Shown in pieces: positions 52,378-60,634 of a DNA stretch of 64,000 nucleotides. How positions within the stretch are numbered: the first letter of the stretch is position 1; every line of letters starts with the position of its first letter. This DNA is from Stutzerimonas stutzeri (GTDB lineage: Bacteria; Pseudomonadota; Gammaproteobacteria; Pseudomonadales; Pseudomonadaceae), in assembly GCF_009789555.1 (NCBI RefSeq), contig NZ_CP046902.1:2806001-2870000 (forward strand), given 5' to 3'. Made by a program: the position numbers and the translations under genes. A model generated the notes under the pieces. The model worked only from the letters and a program-made list of their open reading frames with translations. It ran no database searches and was not told the DNA's origin.

Positions 52378-53604
52378 TCAGCGGCGAATCTCGCCCAGCA
52401 GCCCCGATACCGCGACGCCGAACAACAGCGCCCAGAACGGAGAGCTGATACCCAGCAGGGAAAACTGGCTCATCGCGACGGCCAACGCCACGAAGGCGCC
52501 GATCTGGCAGGCACCCCCTTTCTGGAAGGCCTGCTGCAGGGCGCCCAGCAGCACGCCGATCATCGCCAGCCCTGCGACGACCACGATCAGCGCCTTGGGA
52601 AAGGCCAGGATGAAGGGCACCGCAAGCCCGGCGAACAACCCGAACAGCCCGAACAGTACGCCGTTGACGATCGCTGCGCCGTATCGCAGGCGCGGGTCGT
52701 CGCCCGCCTGCTCCGACGAACAGATGGCGGTCATCGGTCCCGCGATGTTGGCGTTGTGCCCGCCGAGCAGCCCGGCCAGCACACCTCCGATGCCGCTGAT
52801 GACGGTCATCGCGTTGACCGGTGGGCGATACCCTTCAGTCATCAGCACACCGGTCGCCTGGGCGTTTTCCGCGCCGATCACCAGCGCCGTCAGCGGAATG
52901 GTGATCGCCAGGAAGGCATCGAACGAGAAGCTGGGCGCGGTGAATGCCGGCATCACCCAGGCGATGTTCACATCGGCCGGCTGCAGCTGGCCCAGGGCGA
53001 AGGCCAGCACCAGTCCGACCACGCCGGCAACCAGCACTGGCGGCACCGCGCGGGTGAAGCGCGTGACCAGGAAAAAGCTCAGCGCGGCCATGCCCGCGAT
53101 CAGCGGCGCGCTGACGATGGCGTCGATCGCCCCGGTGGCGAAGCGGATCAGTGCGCCGGCGATCATCGCCATCACGATGGGCATCGGCAGCCAGCGCATA
53201 AGGCGGCCGATCAGCCCGGTAATGCCCAGCACGAAGACCAGCAGACCGCTCATGATGAAGGCCCCTATCGCCTCGCTGAACGGGATGACGGTGAGCGAGG
53301 CGGCAAGGATCGCCGCGCCGGGAATGGTGTATGCGCCGCAGATCGGTTGTCGGTAGCGCAGCGCCAGGAACAGGCTGATCAGCCCACCGAGGACGTAGAT
53401 CGCGAACAGCCAGGAAACCGTCTGCGCATTGCTCAGGCGTCCGGCTTCGGCGGCATTGATCACCACCAGAGCCGGGCCGGTGCAGCCGAACAGGGCCGCC
53501 ACCACACCCGCGCTGATGGACTTGGAATTAAACGCCCGGCGCAGCGTCGGCTCGCCGGTAGGGGCGGCGACATCGACCGCCGGATTGGACAGGTTCTGGG
53601 ACAT
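52378..53604 (-). CDS. benE: BenE-family (benzoate-type) transporter
   Basis: A 408-residue membrane protein with about 12 transmembrane segments and BenE-family features (GCTGPALVVINAAEAG, GGHNANIAGPMTAICSSEQAGDDPRLRYGAAIVNG). BenE proteins take up benzoate by proton symport. Here it follows hmfE on the same strand 75 nt downstream, so it probably takes up 2-furoate or another small (hetero)aromatic acid. No benzoate catabolic genes (benABCD, cat) are present. Confidence 0.9.
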   Translation of the reverse strand: MSQNLSNPAVDVAAPTGEPTLRRAFNSKSISAGVVAALFGCTGPALVVINAAEAGRLSNAQTVSWLFAIYVLGGLISLFLALRYRQPICGAYTIPGAAILAASLTVIPFSEAIGAFIMSGLLVFVLGITGLIGRLMRWLPMPIVMAMIAGALIRFATGAIDAIVSAPLIAGMAALSFFLVTRFTRAVPPVLVAGVVGLVLAFALGQLQPADVNIAWVMPAFTAPSFSFDAFLAITIPLTALVIGAENAQATGVLMTEGYRPPVNAMTVISGIGGVLAGLLGGHNANIAGPMTAICSSEQAGDDPRLRYGAAIVNGVLFGLFGLFAGLAVPFILAFPKALIVVVAGLAMIGVLLGALQQAFQKGGACQIGAFVALAVAMSQFSLLGISSPFWALLFGVAVSGLLGEIRR

Positions 53605-53679
53605 GGCAACGCCTTCGCTTTGTTGTTGTGCGTTCGCCGAGCGCCGCCCACGGAGGGCGGCACGCGTGTGTGCAAGCGT

Positions 53680-54483
53680 TTACTCGCCGCGGAATACCGC
53701 CTGGCGCTTGCCGTGGAAAGCCTCGACGCCTTCCTTGAAATCTGCCGAGCTGCGCAGCCGGCTGTAGCAGTGGCCTTCCATCTCGATGGCAACGGTCAGA
53801 GGCGAGTCCTCGTTGTCGTTGATCAGCTTCTTGGCGGTGCGCTGGGCCAAGGGCGAAAAACGCCGCAGCTCATCGACCAGTGCGTCCACGGTGCTCTCCA
53901 GCTCGCTGTCCGGAACGCATTCGGTGGCGATGCCCCAGTCGTACGCTTGCTGGCCGGTGATGCGCTTGGCACGCATCACCATGTGCTTGGTGCGGGTGAT
54001 GCCGATGATCTTCTGCAGGCGGGCGGAGCCGCCGGAGCCTGGAATCTGGCCGAGGTTCTGTTCCGGCAGGGCATAGCGGGTGGTCTCGGATGCAACGCGG
54101 AAATCGCACGCCAACGACAGCTCGAAGCCCACCCCGAACGTATAGCCGCGGTTGGCGGCAATCACAGGCTTGGTGCAGCGCACCGGGGCCGCTACGTTCC
54201 AGGCCAGCTTGGATACGTGCTCCGGCGAGGCTTCGAGAAAGCCCTTGATGTCGCCGCCGCTGGAAAAGTGCTCGCCCTGCGCGCGCAGCACGATCACCCG
54301 CACCCCGGGGTGCGCGTCCAATGCTTCGAATACCTCGCGCAGCGTGTCGCGCTGGCTCATGGCGATCACGTTGAACGGAGGACGACCGAGAATGATGTCG
54401 GCGCGTTCGCGATCAAGGTCGAGTTCGACGGTGAAGCCGTCGAAGGGCGTTTCCAGAAATTGTTCGATCTGCAGGTTGTTCAT
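53680..54483 (-). CDS. hmfE: Enoyl-CoA hydratase-family protein (probable 2-oxoglutaroyl-CoA hydrolase, HmfE-like)
   Basis: A 267-residue crotonase-fold protein. The oxyanion-hole segments are EHFSSGGDIKGFLE and NRGYTFGVGFELSLACDFRVA; the C-terminus has a long helical tail. A GAGGAAA SD precedes ATG 54483. In the 2-furoate pathway, HmfE hydrolyses 2-oxoglutaroyl-CoA to 2-oxoglutarate. This gene directly follows a CoA ligase and a three-subunit molybdenum hydroxylase in hmfABCDE order, which supports that role. An ordinary enoyl-CoA hydratase is the alternative. Confidence 0.8.
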   Translation of the reverse strand: MNNLQIEQFLETPFDGFTVELDLDRERADIILGRPPFNVIAMSQRDTLREVFEALDAHPGVRVIVLRAQGEHFSSGGDIKGFLEASPEHVSKLAWNVAAPVRCTKPVIAANRGYTFGVGFELSLACDFRVASETTRYALPEQNLGQIPGSGGSARLQKIIGITRTKHMVMRAKRITGQQAYDWGIATECVPDSELESTVDALVDELRRFSPLAQRTAKKLINDNEDSPLTVAIEMEGHCYSRLRSSADFKEGVEAFHGKRQAVFRGE

Positions 54484-54507
54484 TGTGTTTCCTCGTTTTA
54501 AAGATGC

Positions 54508-56037
54508 TCAGCCAACGGTCTCGGGGCTGCCGTACTGCGCCACCAGTACGCGCCGCAGAATCTTGCCGACGGGTGATTTGGGAATCTGGTCGATGAATTC
54601 GTAGCGCCGTGGGCGCTTGAAGCGGGCGAGTCCCGAGCAGACGCAATGAGCGTCCAGCTCGTCCTCGGTAATCGGATGGCGCAGCTTGATGAACGCGGCC
54701 ACCAACTTTCCCCATTGCTCATCGGGAAGGCCGACCACGGCGACTTCCTCGACAGCCGGGTGCAGCGACAACACGTTTTCGATCTCCGCGGGGCTGACGT
54801 TTTCGCCCCCGGTGATGATCAGGTCGTCGACACGACCGGTCACGAACAGGTCGCCCGCCTCGTCGAAAAAGCCGGTGTCGCTGGTGAAGTACCAGCCGTG
54901 ATGGATGGCCTTGGCATCGGAGTCGGGGCGCTTCCAGTAACCTTCGAAGGCTTCGTCGCTGCCGAGGTCGGCGATGATCTGGCCTTCTTCGTTCGGCCCG
55001 CACAGGTCATCCGGTGAGGTGCTGTCCAGGGCGACGACGCGGATGCGCTGGTTGAGCGCGCTACGCCCCGATGAGCCCGGTTTGCCGCTGGCCCGCTGGT
55101 CGATGGTGAAGGTGTAGATTTCCGAGCTGCCGTAATGGTTGACGAACAGCTCGGGTTTGAAGGCCCCCTCGACTCGCTGCATCAGGCCATCGCTCATTGG
55201 CGCGCCGGCGAAGCCAAGCTTGGTCACGCTGGCGACGCGTTCCGGGCTGAACGCCGGGTGCTCGATGAGCATGTGGTAAAGCGTCGGCACCAGATACAGG
55301 TTGGTGATTCGCTCGCGTTCGATGGCATCGAGGGTCGCTTCGACATCGAATTTGGGCACGCAGACGAAATGCCCATCGAGCAAGGCCATCGCCAGCAGCG
55401 AGCGCACGCCCATGGTGTGGTAAAGCGGCATGACGCCCAGGGTGCATTCCTCATGCCCGTAGAGATTCTGCGCCACGTGAGCCACGGCGGCGGCGCGTTC
55501 GGCGCGGTGGCGCCGTGGCACACCCTTGGGCCGGCTGGTGGTGCCCGAGGTGTAGAGCATCAGCGACCAGTCCTCCGGGGTGGCGCGCAAGATGGTTTCG
55601 CTCGGCCGCTGGGCACAGAGCTGCTCGAAGCTCAGCGCGCCTTCGGTCACCGCCTGGCCGACGCTGATGCAGGGCAGGTCGGCGATTGCGCAGGCGTTCA
55701 CGGCGGCCCCTGCCGAGTCGTCATGGACCAGCGCGCGCGCTTCGGCGTCGCCGAGGCACCAGCTCAGGTCTTCTGCGGTGCAGCGCCAGTTCAAGGGCGT
55801 CATGATGATTCCGCTGAACTGACAGGCCCAGTGGAGGGTGGCCATTTCCCAGCGGTTCTGCATGACGGTAACCAGATGGTCGCCCTTCGTCAGCCCCAAT
55901 TGCTCGAGACCGTGGCTGGCGCGCTGGATGTCGTCGAACCAGGTCTCGTAGGTTTTCTTGAGCTTGCCATCGCTGATCGCTATCGCCTGAGGCCGGCGCT
56001 CGACCGCGGCGAGAAAGCTGCGTCCAAGGTCAAACAT
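54508..56037 (-). CDS. hmfD: AMP-forming acyl-CoA ligase (probable 2-furoate-CoA ligase)
   Basis: A 509-residue adenylate-forming ligase. The P-loop motif is YTSGTTSRPKGVPRRH, followed by A5 (YGSSEIYTF), A7/A8 (YFTSDTGFF, TGRVDDLIITGGENVSP) and the catalytic Lys near the C-terminus (SPVGKILRR). ATG 56037 overlaps the 2Fe-2S subunit gene by 8 nt; the longer frame to 56163 only reads over that gene. In the furoate pathway HmfD makes 2-furoyl-CoA. Gene order supports it; sequence alone does not fix the acid. Confidence 0.83.
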   Translation of the reverse strand: MFDLGRSFLAAVERRPQAIAISDGKLKKTYETWFDDIQRASHGLEQLGLTKGDHLVTVMQNRWEMATLHWACQFSGIIMTPLNWRCTAEDLSWCLGDAEARALVHDDSAGAAVNACAIADLPCISVGQAVTEGALSFEQLCAQRPSETILRATPEDWSLMLYTSGTTSRPKGVPRRHRAERAAAVAHVAQNLYGHEECTLGVMPLYHTMGVRSLLAMALLDGHFVCVPKFDVEATLDAIERERITNLYLVPTLYHMLIEHPAFSPERVASVTKLGFAGAPMSDGLMQRVEGAFKPELFVNHYGSSEIYTFTIDQRASGKPGSSGRSALNQRIRVVALDSTSPDDLCGPNEEGQIIADLGSDEAFEGYWKRPDSDAKAIHHGWYFTSDTGFFDEAGDLFVTGRVDDLIITGGENVSPAEIENVLSLHPAVEEVAVVGLPDEQWGKLVAAFIKLRHPITEDELDAHCVCSGLARFKRPRRYEFIDQIPKSPVGKILRRVLVAQYGSPETVG

Positions 56038-56545
56038 GGTTGTCGTTCTCCACGGTGTTTTCTTGTCGTTGTCGTGCCACTTCGAGTACCGCCTGGACCA
56101 TGCCGGTGTAGCCGGTACAGCGGCACAGATGCCCCGAAAGCATGTCGCGGACCTGGGTTTCATCCGGGCTGGGGACCCGCTCCAGGAATTCCACGCAGGA
56201 CATCAGGATGCCGGCGGTGCAGAACCCACATTGCAACGCGTGGTGGCGGCTGAATGCCTGTTGCAGGTCGTTCATCACCTCGTCGCGTGCCAGCGACTCC
56301 ACGGTATCGATGCGGCGCTCGTGCGCCTGTACCGCCAGCATCAGGCACGAGCGCGACGCGACCCCATCGACCAGCACGGTGCAGGCGCCGCAAACACCGT
56401 GCTCGCAGCCCACGTGTACGCCGGTGGCACCCAGTTCGTGGCGCAGGAAGTCGCAGAGCTGCATGCGTGGCTCGGCCAGGGCTTCGCGGCGGCGGCCGTT
56501 GAGTTCCAGGTTGATAGGGAAACGTTGGTCAGCTGGCGCGCGCAT
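56030..56545 (-). CDS. hmfC: Molybdenum hydroxylase 2Fe-2S subunit (CoxS/HmfC-like)
   Basis: A 171-residue iron-sulfur subunit. The plant-type 2Fe-2S cluster uses Cys47, Cys52, Cys55 and Cys67 (CEHGVCGAC and later). The second cluster uses Cys106, Cys109, Cys141 and Cys143 (CGFC and CRC). It passes electrons from the molybdenum centre to the FAD subunit. It overlaps the FAD-subunit gene by 17 nt and the ligase gene by 8 nt, so the genes are tightly coupled. Confidence 0.92.
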   Translation of the reverse strand: MRAPADQRFPINLELNGRRREALAEPRMQLCDFLRHELGATGVHVGCEHGVCGACTVLVDGVASRSCLMLAVQAHERRIDTVESLARDEVMNDLQQAFSRHHALQCGFCTAGILMSCVEFLERVPSPDETQVRDMLSGHLCRCTGYTGMVQAVLEVARQRQENTVENDNHV

Positions 56546-57356
56546 GGGAGAACCCCTCGATCAGTTGTTGGCCAAGCTCGCGCACCAGTTGACGTCGGTA
56601 CGCGGCACTGGCGTGTACATCGTCCTGCGCACCGAGCGACCAGGCGAAGGTGTTGAGTGCGTCCTTGAGTTCTGCACCCAATGGCAGTCGGCGCAGGACC
56701 GAGCGATCGGCCACACCGCCGATGCCGAGGTCTACCCGGTCCTGACGGATGCAGGCGGCCAGCGCGACCAGGGCGAAATCGCCATGGCGCATCGCGATCT
56801 CACGGAAGCGATAGTCGACACCGGCTTCGCGAAGCGGAAAGTGCACTTCGACGACCAGCTCGTCAGGGCGCCTTTCAGTGGTCAGCACGCCCTGAAAGAA
56901 CTGCTCGGCCGGCACCTCCCGGCGTTTGCCCTTGAGTGATTCGAGCACCACCGTTCCGCCCAGCGTGACCAGGCACAGTGGAATTTCGGCGCTAGGGTCG
57001 GCATGGGCGACCGAGCCGCATACGGTGCCGCGGTTGCGCGTCTGGAAGTGGCCGATCCACGGCATGGCCTGAGCGAGAAGGGGCACCTCGTCGGCAAGGC
57101 CGGGGCGATCCATCAACTCCACCTGGCGTACCGCGGCGCCAACCACCAGGCGCTGCTTTTCCACCTTTTGGTAGTGCAGATCGCGGGCGTGGTTGATGTC
57201 GATCAGTAGTTTCGGTTGGGCCAGGCGCATGTTCAGCACCGCCATGAGCGATTGACCGCCGGCGATGATCCGCGCCTGTTCACCATGCTCGGCAAGCAGT
57301 TGCAGGACTTCGCGCTTGTCGCCGGCACGGATGTAGTCGAATGCAGCGGGTTTCAT
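56529..57356 (-). CDS. hmfB: Molybdenum hydroxylase FAD-binding subunit (CoxM/HmfB-like)
   Basis: A 275-residue FAD subunit of the CoxM type. The FAD motifs are IIAGGQSLMAVLNMRLA (about 36-52) and TRNRGTVCGSVAHADPSAEIP (key part TVCGSVAHADP). ATG 57356 overlaps the stop of the large-subunit gene (ATGA). With the large and 2Fe-2S subunits it forms an oxidoreductase; as 2-furoyl-CoA dehydrogenase it would hydroxylate 2-furoyl-CoA at C5. Confidence 0.92.
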   Translation of the reverse strand: MKPAAFDYIRAGDKREVLQLLAEHGEQARIIAGGQSLMAVLNMRLAQPKLLIDINHARDLHYQKVEKQRLVVGAAVRQVELMDRPGLADEVPLLAQAMPWIGHFQTRNRGTVCGSVAHADPSAEIPLCLVTLGGTVVLESLKGKRREVPAEQFFQGVLTTERRPDELVVEVHFPLREAGVDYRFREIAMRHGDFALVALAACIRQDRVDLGIGGVADRSVLRRLPLGAELKDALNTFAWSLGAQDDVHASAAYRRQLVRELGQQLIEGFSHARAS

Positions 57357-60322
57357 TGGCCACCTCCCAGCAGTGCGCGCAGCCGCTGCCACAGGCTGGT
57401 CTCCACTGGCTTGCCAGTCAGCCGAAGGGCCAATCGGGCGAATATCTGGCCGATGATCACTTTCGAGGCGCTTTGCAACATGCGTCCGCCGACGGCGGCG
57501 ACTTTGCCGCTGACGGCCGCGTCGTAGGCGTAATCCAGCCGCGTGTGGCCGTTTTCCAGCTCGACGAAGGTCACCTTGGCGCTACCCGTCGCGGAGCCCA
57601 TCGGGCTGTTGCCTGAACCGGACAGTCGCAATGAATGCGGCGGCTCCAGGTCCGTTAGCCCGACGCGGGCGGCAAAGCGCGCGCGAATCATGCCGACGCC
57701 CACCGTTACATCGGCTCGGTAATGGTTCTCGCTTTCCAGCTCGAGCGCGTGGCAACCGGGAATGATCGCCTTGAGTGTTTCCGGATCGAGCAGGGCGTCA
57801 TACACCGCCTGTGGCGGCGCCGGGATCTCAACCGAATCCTGGGCCTGCAGGGCAGAGCCTCCCGCTACCCGCGGGGTTTCCGGCGCCACGCCTTCAGGCG
57901 GTGGCGGCTCGTCGATGCCGATCATGGTGCGCACGCGTGAAGGCGTCAGCGGCAGCTTGATGTCGGAACGTCCCAGTGCATCGGCCATGGCATTGGCGAT
58001 GCACACCGGTGTGCTCATGTTGTTGCCTTCGCCGACGCCCTTGGCGCCCAGCGGCGTAAAGGGAGACGGCGTCTCCATATGCAGGATCAGCGGTTCCACG
58101 GCCTCCGGCGCGGTCGGCACCAGGTAGTCGGCGAAGGTGCCTGATAGAAAGCTGCCGTCTTCGCCATAGGCGAACTCTTCCATCAAGGCGACGCCCAGGG
58201 CTTGGGTGAATCCGCCACGGATCTGCCCATCGACCAGCATCGGGTTGAGGATGCGTCCGGCGTCGTGGCAGGTCACGTAACGGTCGATGCGGACCTCGCC
58301 GGTGACCTTGTCGATCTCCAGAGCGCAGTAATCGAAGATGAATCCGTAACACAAGGAGCTGTTGATGCAGTCGTTGTCGTCCGGAGCGGTCAGTTGCGGT
58401 GGCGTCCAGAAAGCGGTTTCGCGCAGCCCGCCGCCTTCGCTCTCGGGCAGCAGGCCCGGCGACCAATGGGTCGATCCGGCGATGCGATGAAACGGCTGGT
58501 TCGGGCCGTCTTCGACGAATACCTTGCCGCTGGCGAAACGCACCTGGTCGGCCGGCACGTTCCACATCGAGGCGGCAATGGTAGCCATGCGTTCGCGAAT
58601 CTTCACGGCGGCGTTGTACACAGCGCCAGCGACCGCACCGGCAAACCGGCTGGAATAGTTGCCCGAGGCGATCGACCAGGCGTCCTTGCCGGTGTCGAGT
58701 TCCACATTGACGTTGATGCTCTGGAGTGCCACCCCCAGAACGTCCGCGACGATCTGAGCGACAACGGTCTGGTGCCCTTGGCCCTGGGGTGTCGATGACA
58801 CGTGCACGGTCACGCCGCCGAGTGGGTCGATGCTCACGGTGGCCGTGCTGACCGCGCCATTCTTGGGGCCACTCTTGCGGCGTTCGTCCGGCGTCATCGC
58901 CGTGGTGATATAGCCCATGTTGGAGATCGAGGGCTCGACCACAGCGGTGTAGCCGACACCATAAAGACGGCCCTCTGCACGGGCCTGTTCGCGACGCCGC
59001 AACAGTTCATCGAGCCCACCCTCACGAACCGCGAGATCGACCGTTGCGGGGTAATCACCGGAATCGAGCAGGGCACCGGCCGCTGCCCGGTAGGGGAAGA
59101 CGCCCGCCGGTACGAGATTTCGACGGATGACCTGCAACGGGTCCAGGCCCAGTTGCACCGCCACTTCGTGCATCAGGCGCTCCAGCGCGAAGTACACCTG
59201 GCCGCCGCCAAAGCCGCGGTTGAGGCCGCTGGGCACCTTGTTGGTGAGTACCACGCGGTTGCGTACCGACAGGTTGCGGATCGCATAGGCTCCGGACAGG
59301 TTGCCGTGCATGCGATAGAAGGTGGCGGGCTCCGGCGCGCGCAGGTAGCCGCCGCAATCGTCGATCTGGTCGTAGTGCAAGGCGACGACTCGGCCATCGC
59401 TTTGCACGGCTGCGCTGATTTCGCATACCCGGTTGGTCGCGCTGGACGAGGCCTGCAGATGCTCCAGCCGGTCCTCGACCCACTTGACCGGCGCGCCGAC
59501 CTTGCGCGCGGCCAGCCCCATCAGCACAACGTACGGAAAGACGCCCTGTTTGATACCGAAGCTGCCTCCCGAGTCCGGCGGGGTGCGTAGCCGCAGGCGA
59601 TTGCCCGGTACGTTCAGTGCGCGCGCCATCACCGAGTGCAGCGCGTACGGGCCCTGGAAGTTGGACAGGACATCGTAGGTGCCCGTGGCGGGCAGGTATT
59701 GCCCGAGCACCACATAGCACTCGATCGGGGTGCAGGAGTTGCGCGGGTAATGAACCTTGATCGACACCTGGCGGTGGGCCGTTTCGAACGCCTGTTCCGG
59801 ATCGCCGTAGCGAAAGCAGCGTTCGTTGACCACGTTGCTGCCCACGGCTTCATGGAGCACCGGCGCGTTGTCCTCGGCCGCCGCTTCGGGGTCGATGATC
59901 GGGGTCAGTGGTTCGTACTCGACCCGGACGGCATCCAGTGCGTCTTCAGCCAGATACCGATCATCGGCGATCACCACACAGACCGGCTCGCCGACATAAC
60001 GAGCCTTGTCGACGGCCAGACACCAGTGTTCCATGGGCGCGCGGACACCCACCGGGAAGGGGTTCGCCCATCGCTTGACGTCGTCACCGGTCAGCACACC
60101 GTGCACGCCTTTCATCGCAAGCGCGGCCTCGGCATCCACCGAAACGATGCGCGCATGTGCATGGGGCGAACGCACGATGGCGGCGTGCAGCGTTCCGGGC
60201 GGCGTGGCGACATCGTCAGCATAGCGGCCCAGTCCGCGCAGCAGCGCCGTGTCCTCGACGCGAGCCTGGGAGCGTCCGATGTGGCCGACCCCGGCAGTGG
60301 CAGTGGGTTGGTACATGTTCAT
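57353..60322 (-). CDS. hmfA: Molybdenum hydroxylase large subunit fused to a CoxG/SRPBCC domain (HmfA-like)
   Basis: A 989-residue molybdopterin-binding subunit of the xanthine dehydrogenase/CoxL family. The N-terminal a/b hammerhead is at about 15-140, the Mo-cofactor loop NRGFGGGQ near 367 and the catalytic Glu at about 765 in GAKGVGEGN. The CO-dehydrogenase active-site loop with Cys is not seen, so it is not a CO dehydrogenase. After a linker, residues about 828-989 form a CoxG/SRPBCC domain (VEIPAPPQAVYDALLDPETL at its start), normally a separate maturation protein. It is first in the hmfABCDE-like operon and probably part of 2-furoyl-CoA dehydrogenase. Confidence 0.88.
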   Translation of the reverse strand: MNMYQPTATAGVGHIGRSQARVEDTALLRGLGRYADDVATPPGTLHAAIVRSPHAHARIVSVDAEAALAMKGVHGVLTGDDVKRWANPFPVGVRAPMEHWCLAVDKARYVGEPVCVVIADDRYLAEDALDAVRVEYEPLTPIIDPEAAAEDNAPVLHEAVGSNVVNERCFRYGDPEQAFETAHRQVSIKVHYPRNSCTPIECYVVLGQYLPATGTYDVLSNFQGPYALHSVMARALNVPGNRLRLRTPPDSGGSFGIKQGVFPYVVLMGLAARKVGAPVKWVEDRLEHLQASSSATNRVCEISAAVQSDGRVVALHYDQIDDCGGYLRAPEPATFYRMHGNLSGAYAIRNLSVRNRVVLTNKVPSGLNRGFGGGQVYFALERLMHEVAVQLGLDPLQVIRRNLVPAGVFPYRAAAGALLDSGDYPATVDLAVREGGLDELLRRREQARAEGRLYGVGYTAVVEPSISNMGYITTAMTPDERRKSGPKNGAVSTATVSIDPLGGVTVHVSSTPQGQGHQTVVAQIVADVLGVALQSINVNVELDTGKDAWSIASGNYSSRFAGAVAGAVYNAAVKIRERMATIAASMWNVPADQVRFASGKVFVEDGPNQPFHRIAGSTHWSPGLLPESEGGGLRETAFWTPPQLTAPDDNDCINSSLCYGFIFDYCALEIDKVTGEVRIDRYVTCHDAGRILNPMLVDGQIRGGFTQALGVALMEEFAYGEDGSFLSGTFADYLVPTAPEAVEPLILHMETPSPFTPLGAKGVGEGNNMSTPVCIANAMADALGRSDIKLPLTPSRVRTMIGIDEPPPPEGVAPETPRVAGGSALQAQDSVEIPAPPQAVYDALLDPETLKAIIPGCHALELESENHYRADVTVGVGMIRARFAARVGLTDLEPPHSLRLSGSGNSPMGSATGSAKVTFVELENGHTRLDYAYDAAVSGKVAAVGGRMLQSASKVIIGQIFARLALRLTGKPVETSLWQRLRALLGGGQ

Positions 60323-60634
60323 TGCGGGACTCTTATTCTGATGTGTCCCGAGTATTGGCGCAGGCCCGCCCAGGCTGCCTTGCCGGCGGCTATGGAGTTT
60401 TACCGGTGGATGTCCGGATTTGCCCTGGAGTCTGATTTTCGAAGCAGGTCAGACGGACCCTGAGCGGCTTTCGGTAGACGCAAGCGAATGCCGGGGCGTG
60501 GCGCGCTTGAGCGGTGCAGAAGGGGATTCAGGTCGGGCCGGCGACCCGGGCGGTTGTTTCGCCCGCGCGGCCGTATCGTTCGGCCAGCGCGCTACGCGCG
60601 AGAACACACGGCCCGGGCACGGCAATGGCCAGAA
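60323..60634. other. Gap upstream of the hmf-like operon
   Basis: This 312-nt stretch should hold the hmfA promoter. It contains an inverted repeat, GTCTGA-N13-TCAGAC (60430-60454), which could be a regulator site. It also has a TTCTGATG block near 60337 that recalls part of the ubiD element, though the match is weak. No gene is seen. The edge of the catabolic island probably lies in it. Confidence 0.45.

Noticed and set aside
44124..53604. Mandelate/benzoate pathway (ThDP enzyme + aldehyde dehydrogenase + BenE)
   Set aside because: No mandelate dehydrogenase, benzoate dioxygenase or catechol genes are present, whereas the five-gene hmfABCDE order and UbiD/UbiX point to furans.
57353..60322. 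Aerobic CO dehydrogenase (coxMSL)
   Set aside because: The gene order is L-M-S and the active-site loop with the CO-specific Cys is not seen; an acyl-CoA ligase and crotonase follow directly.
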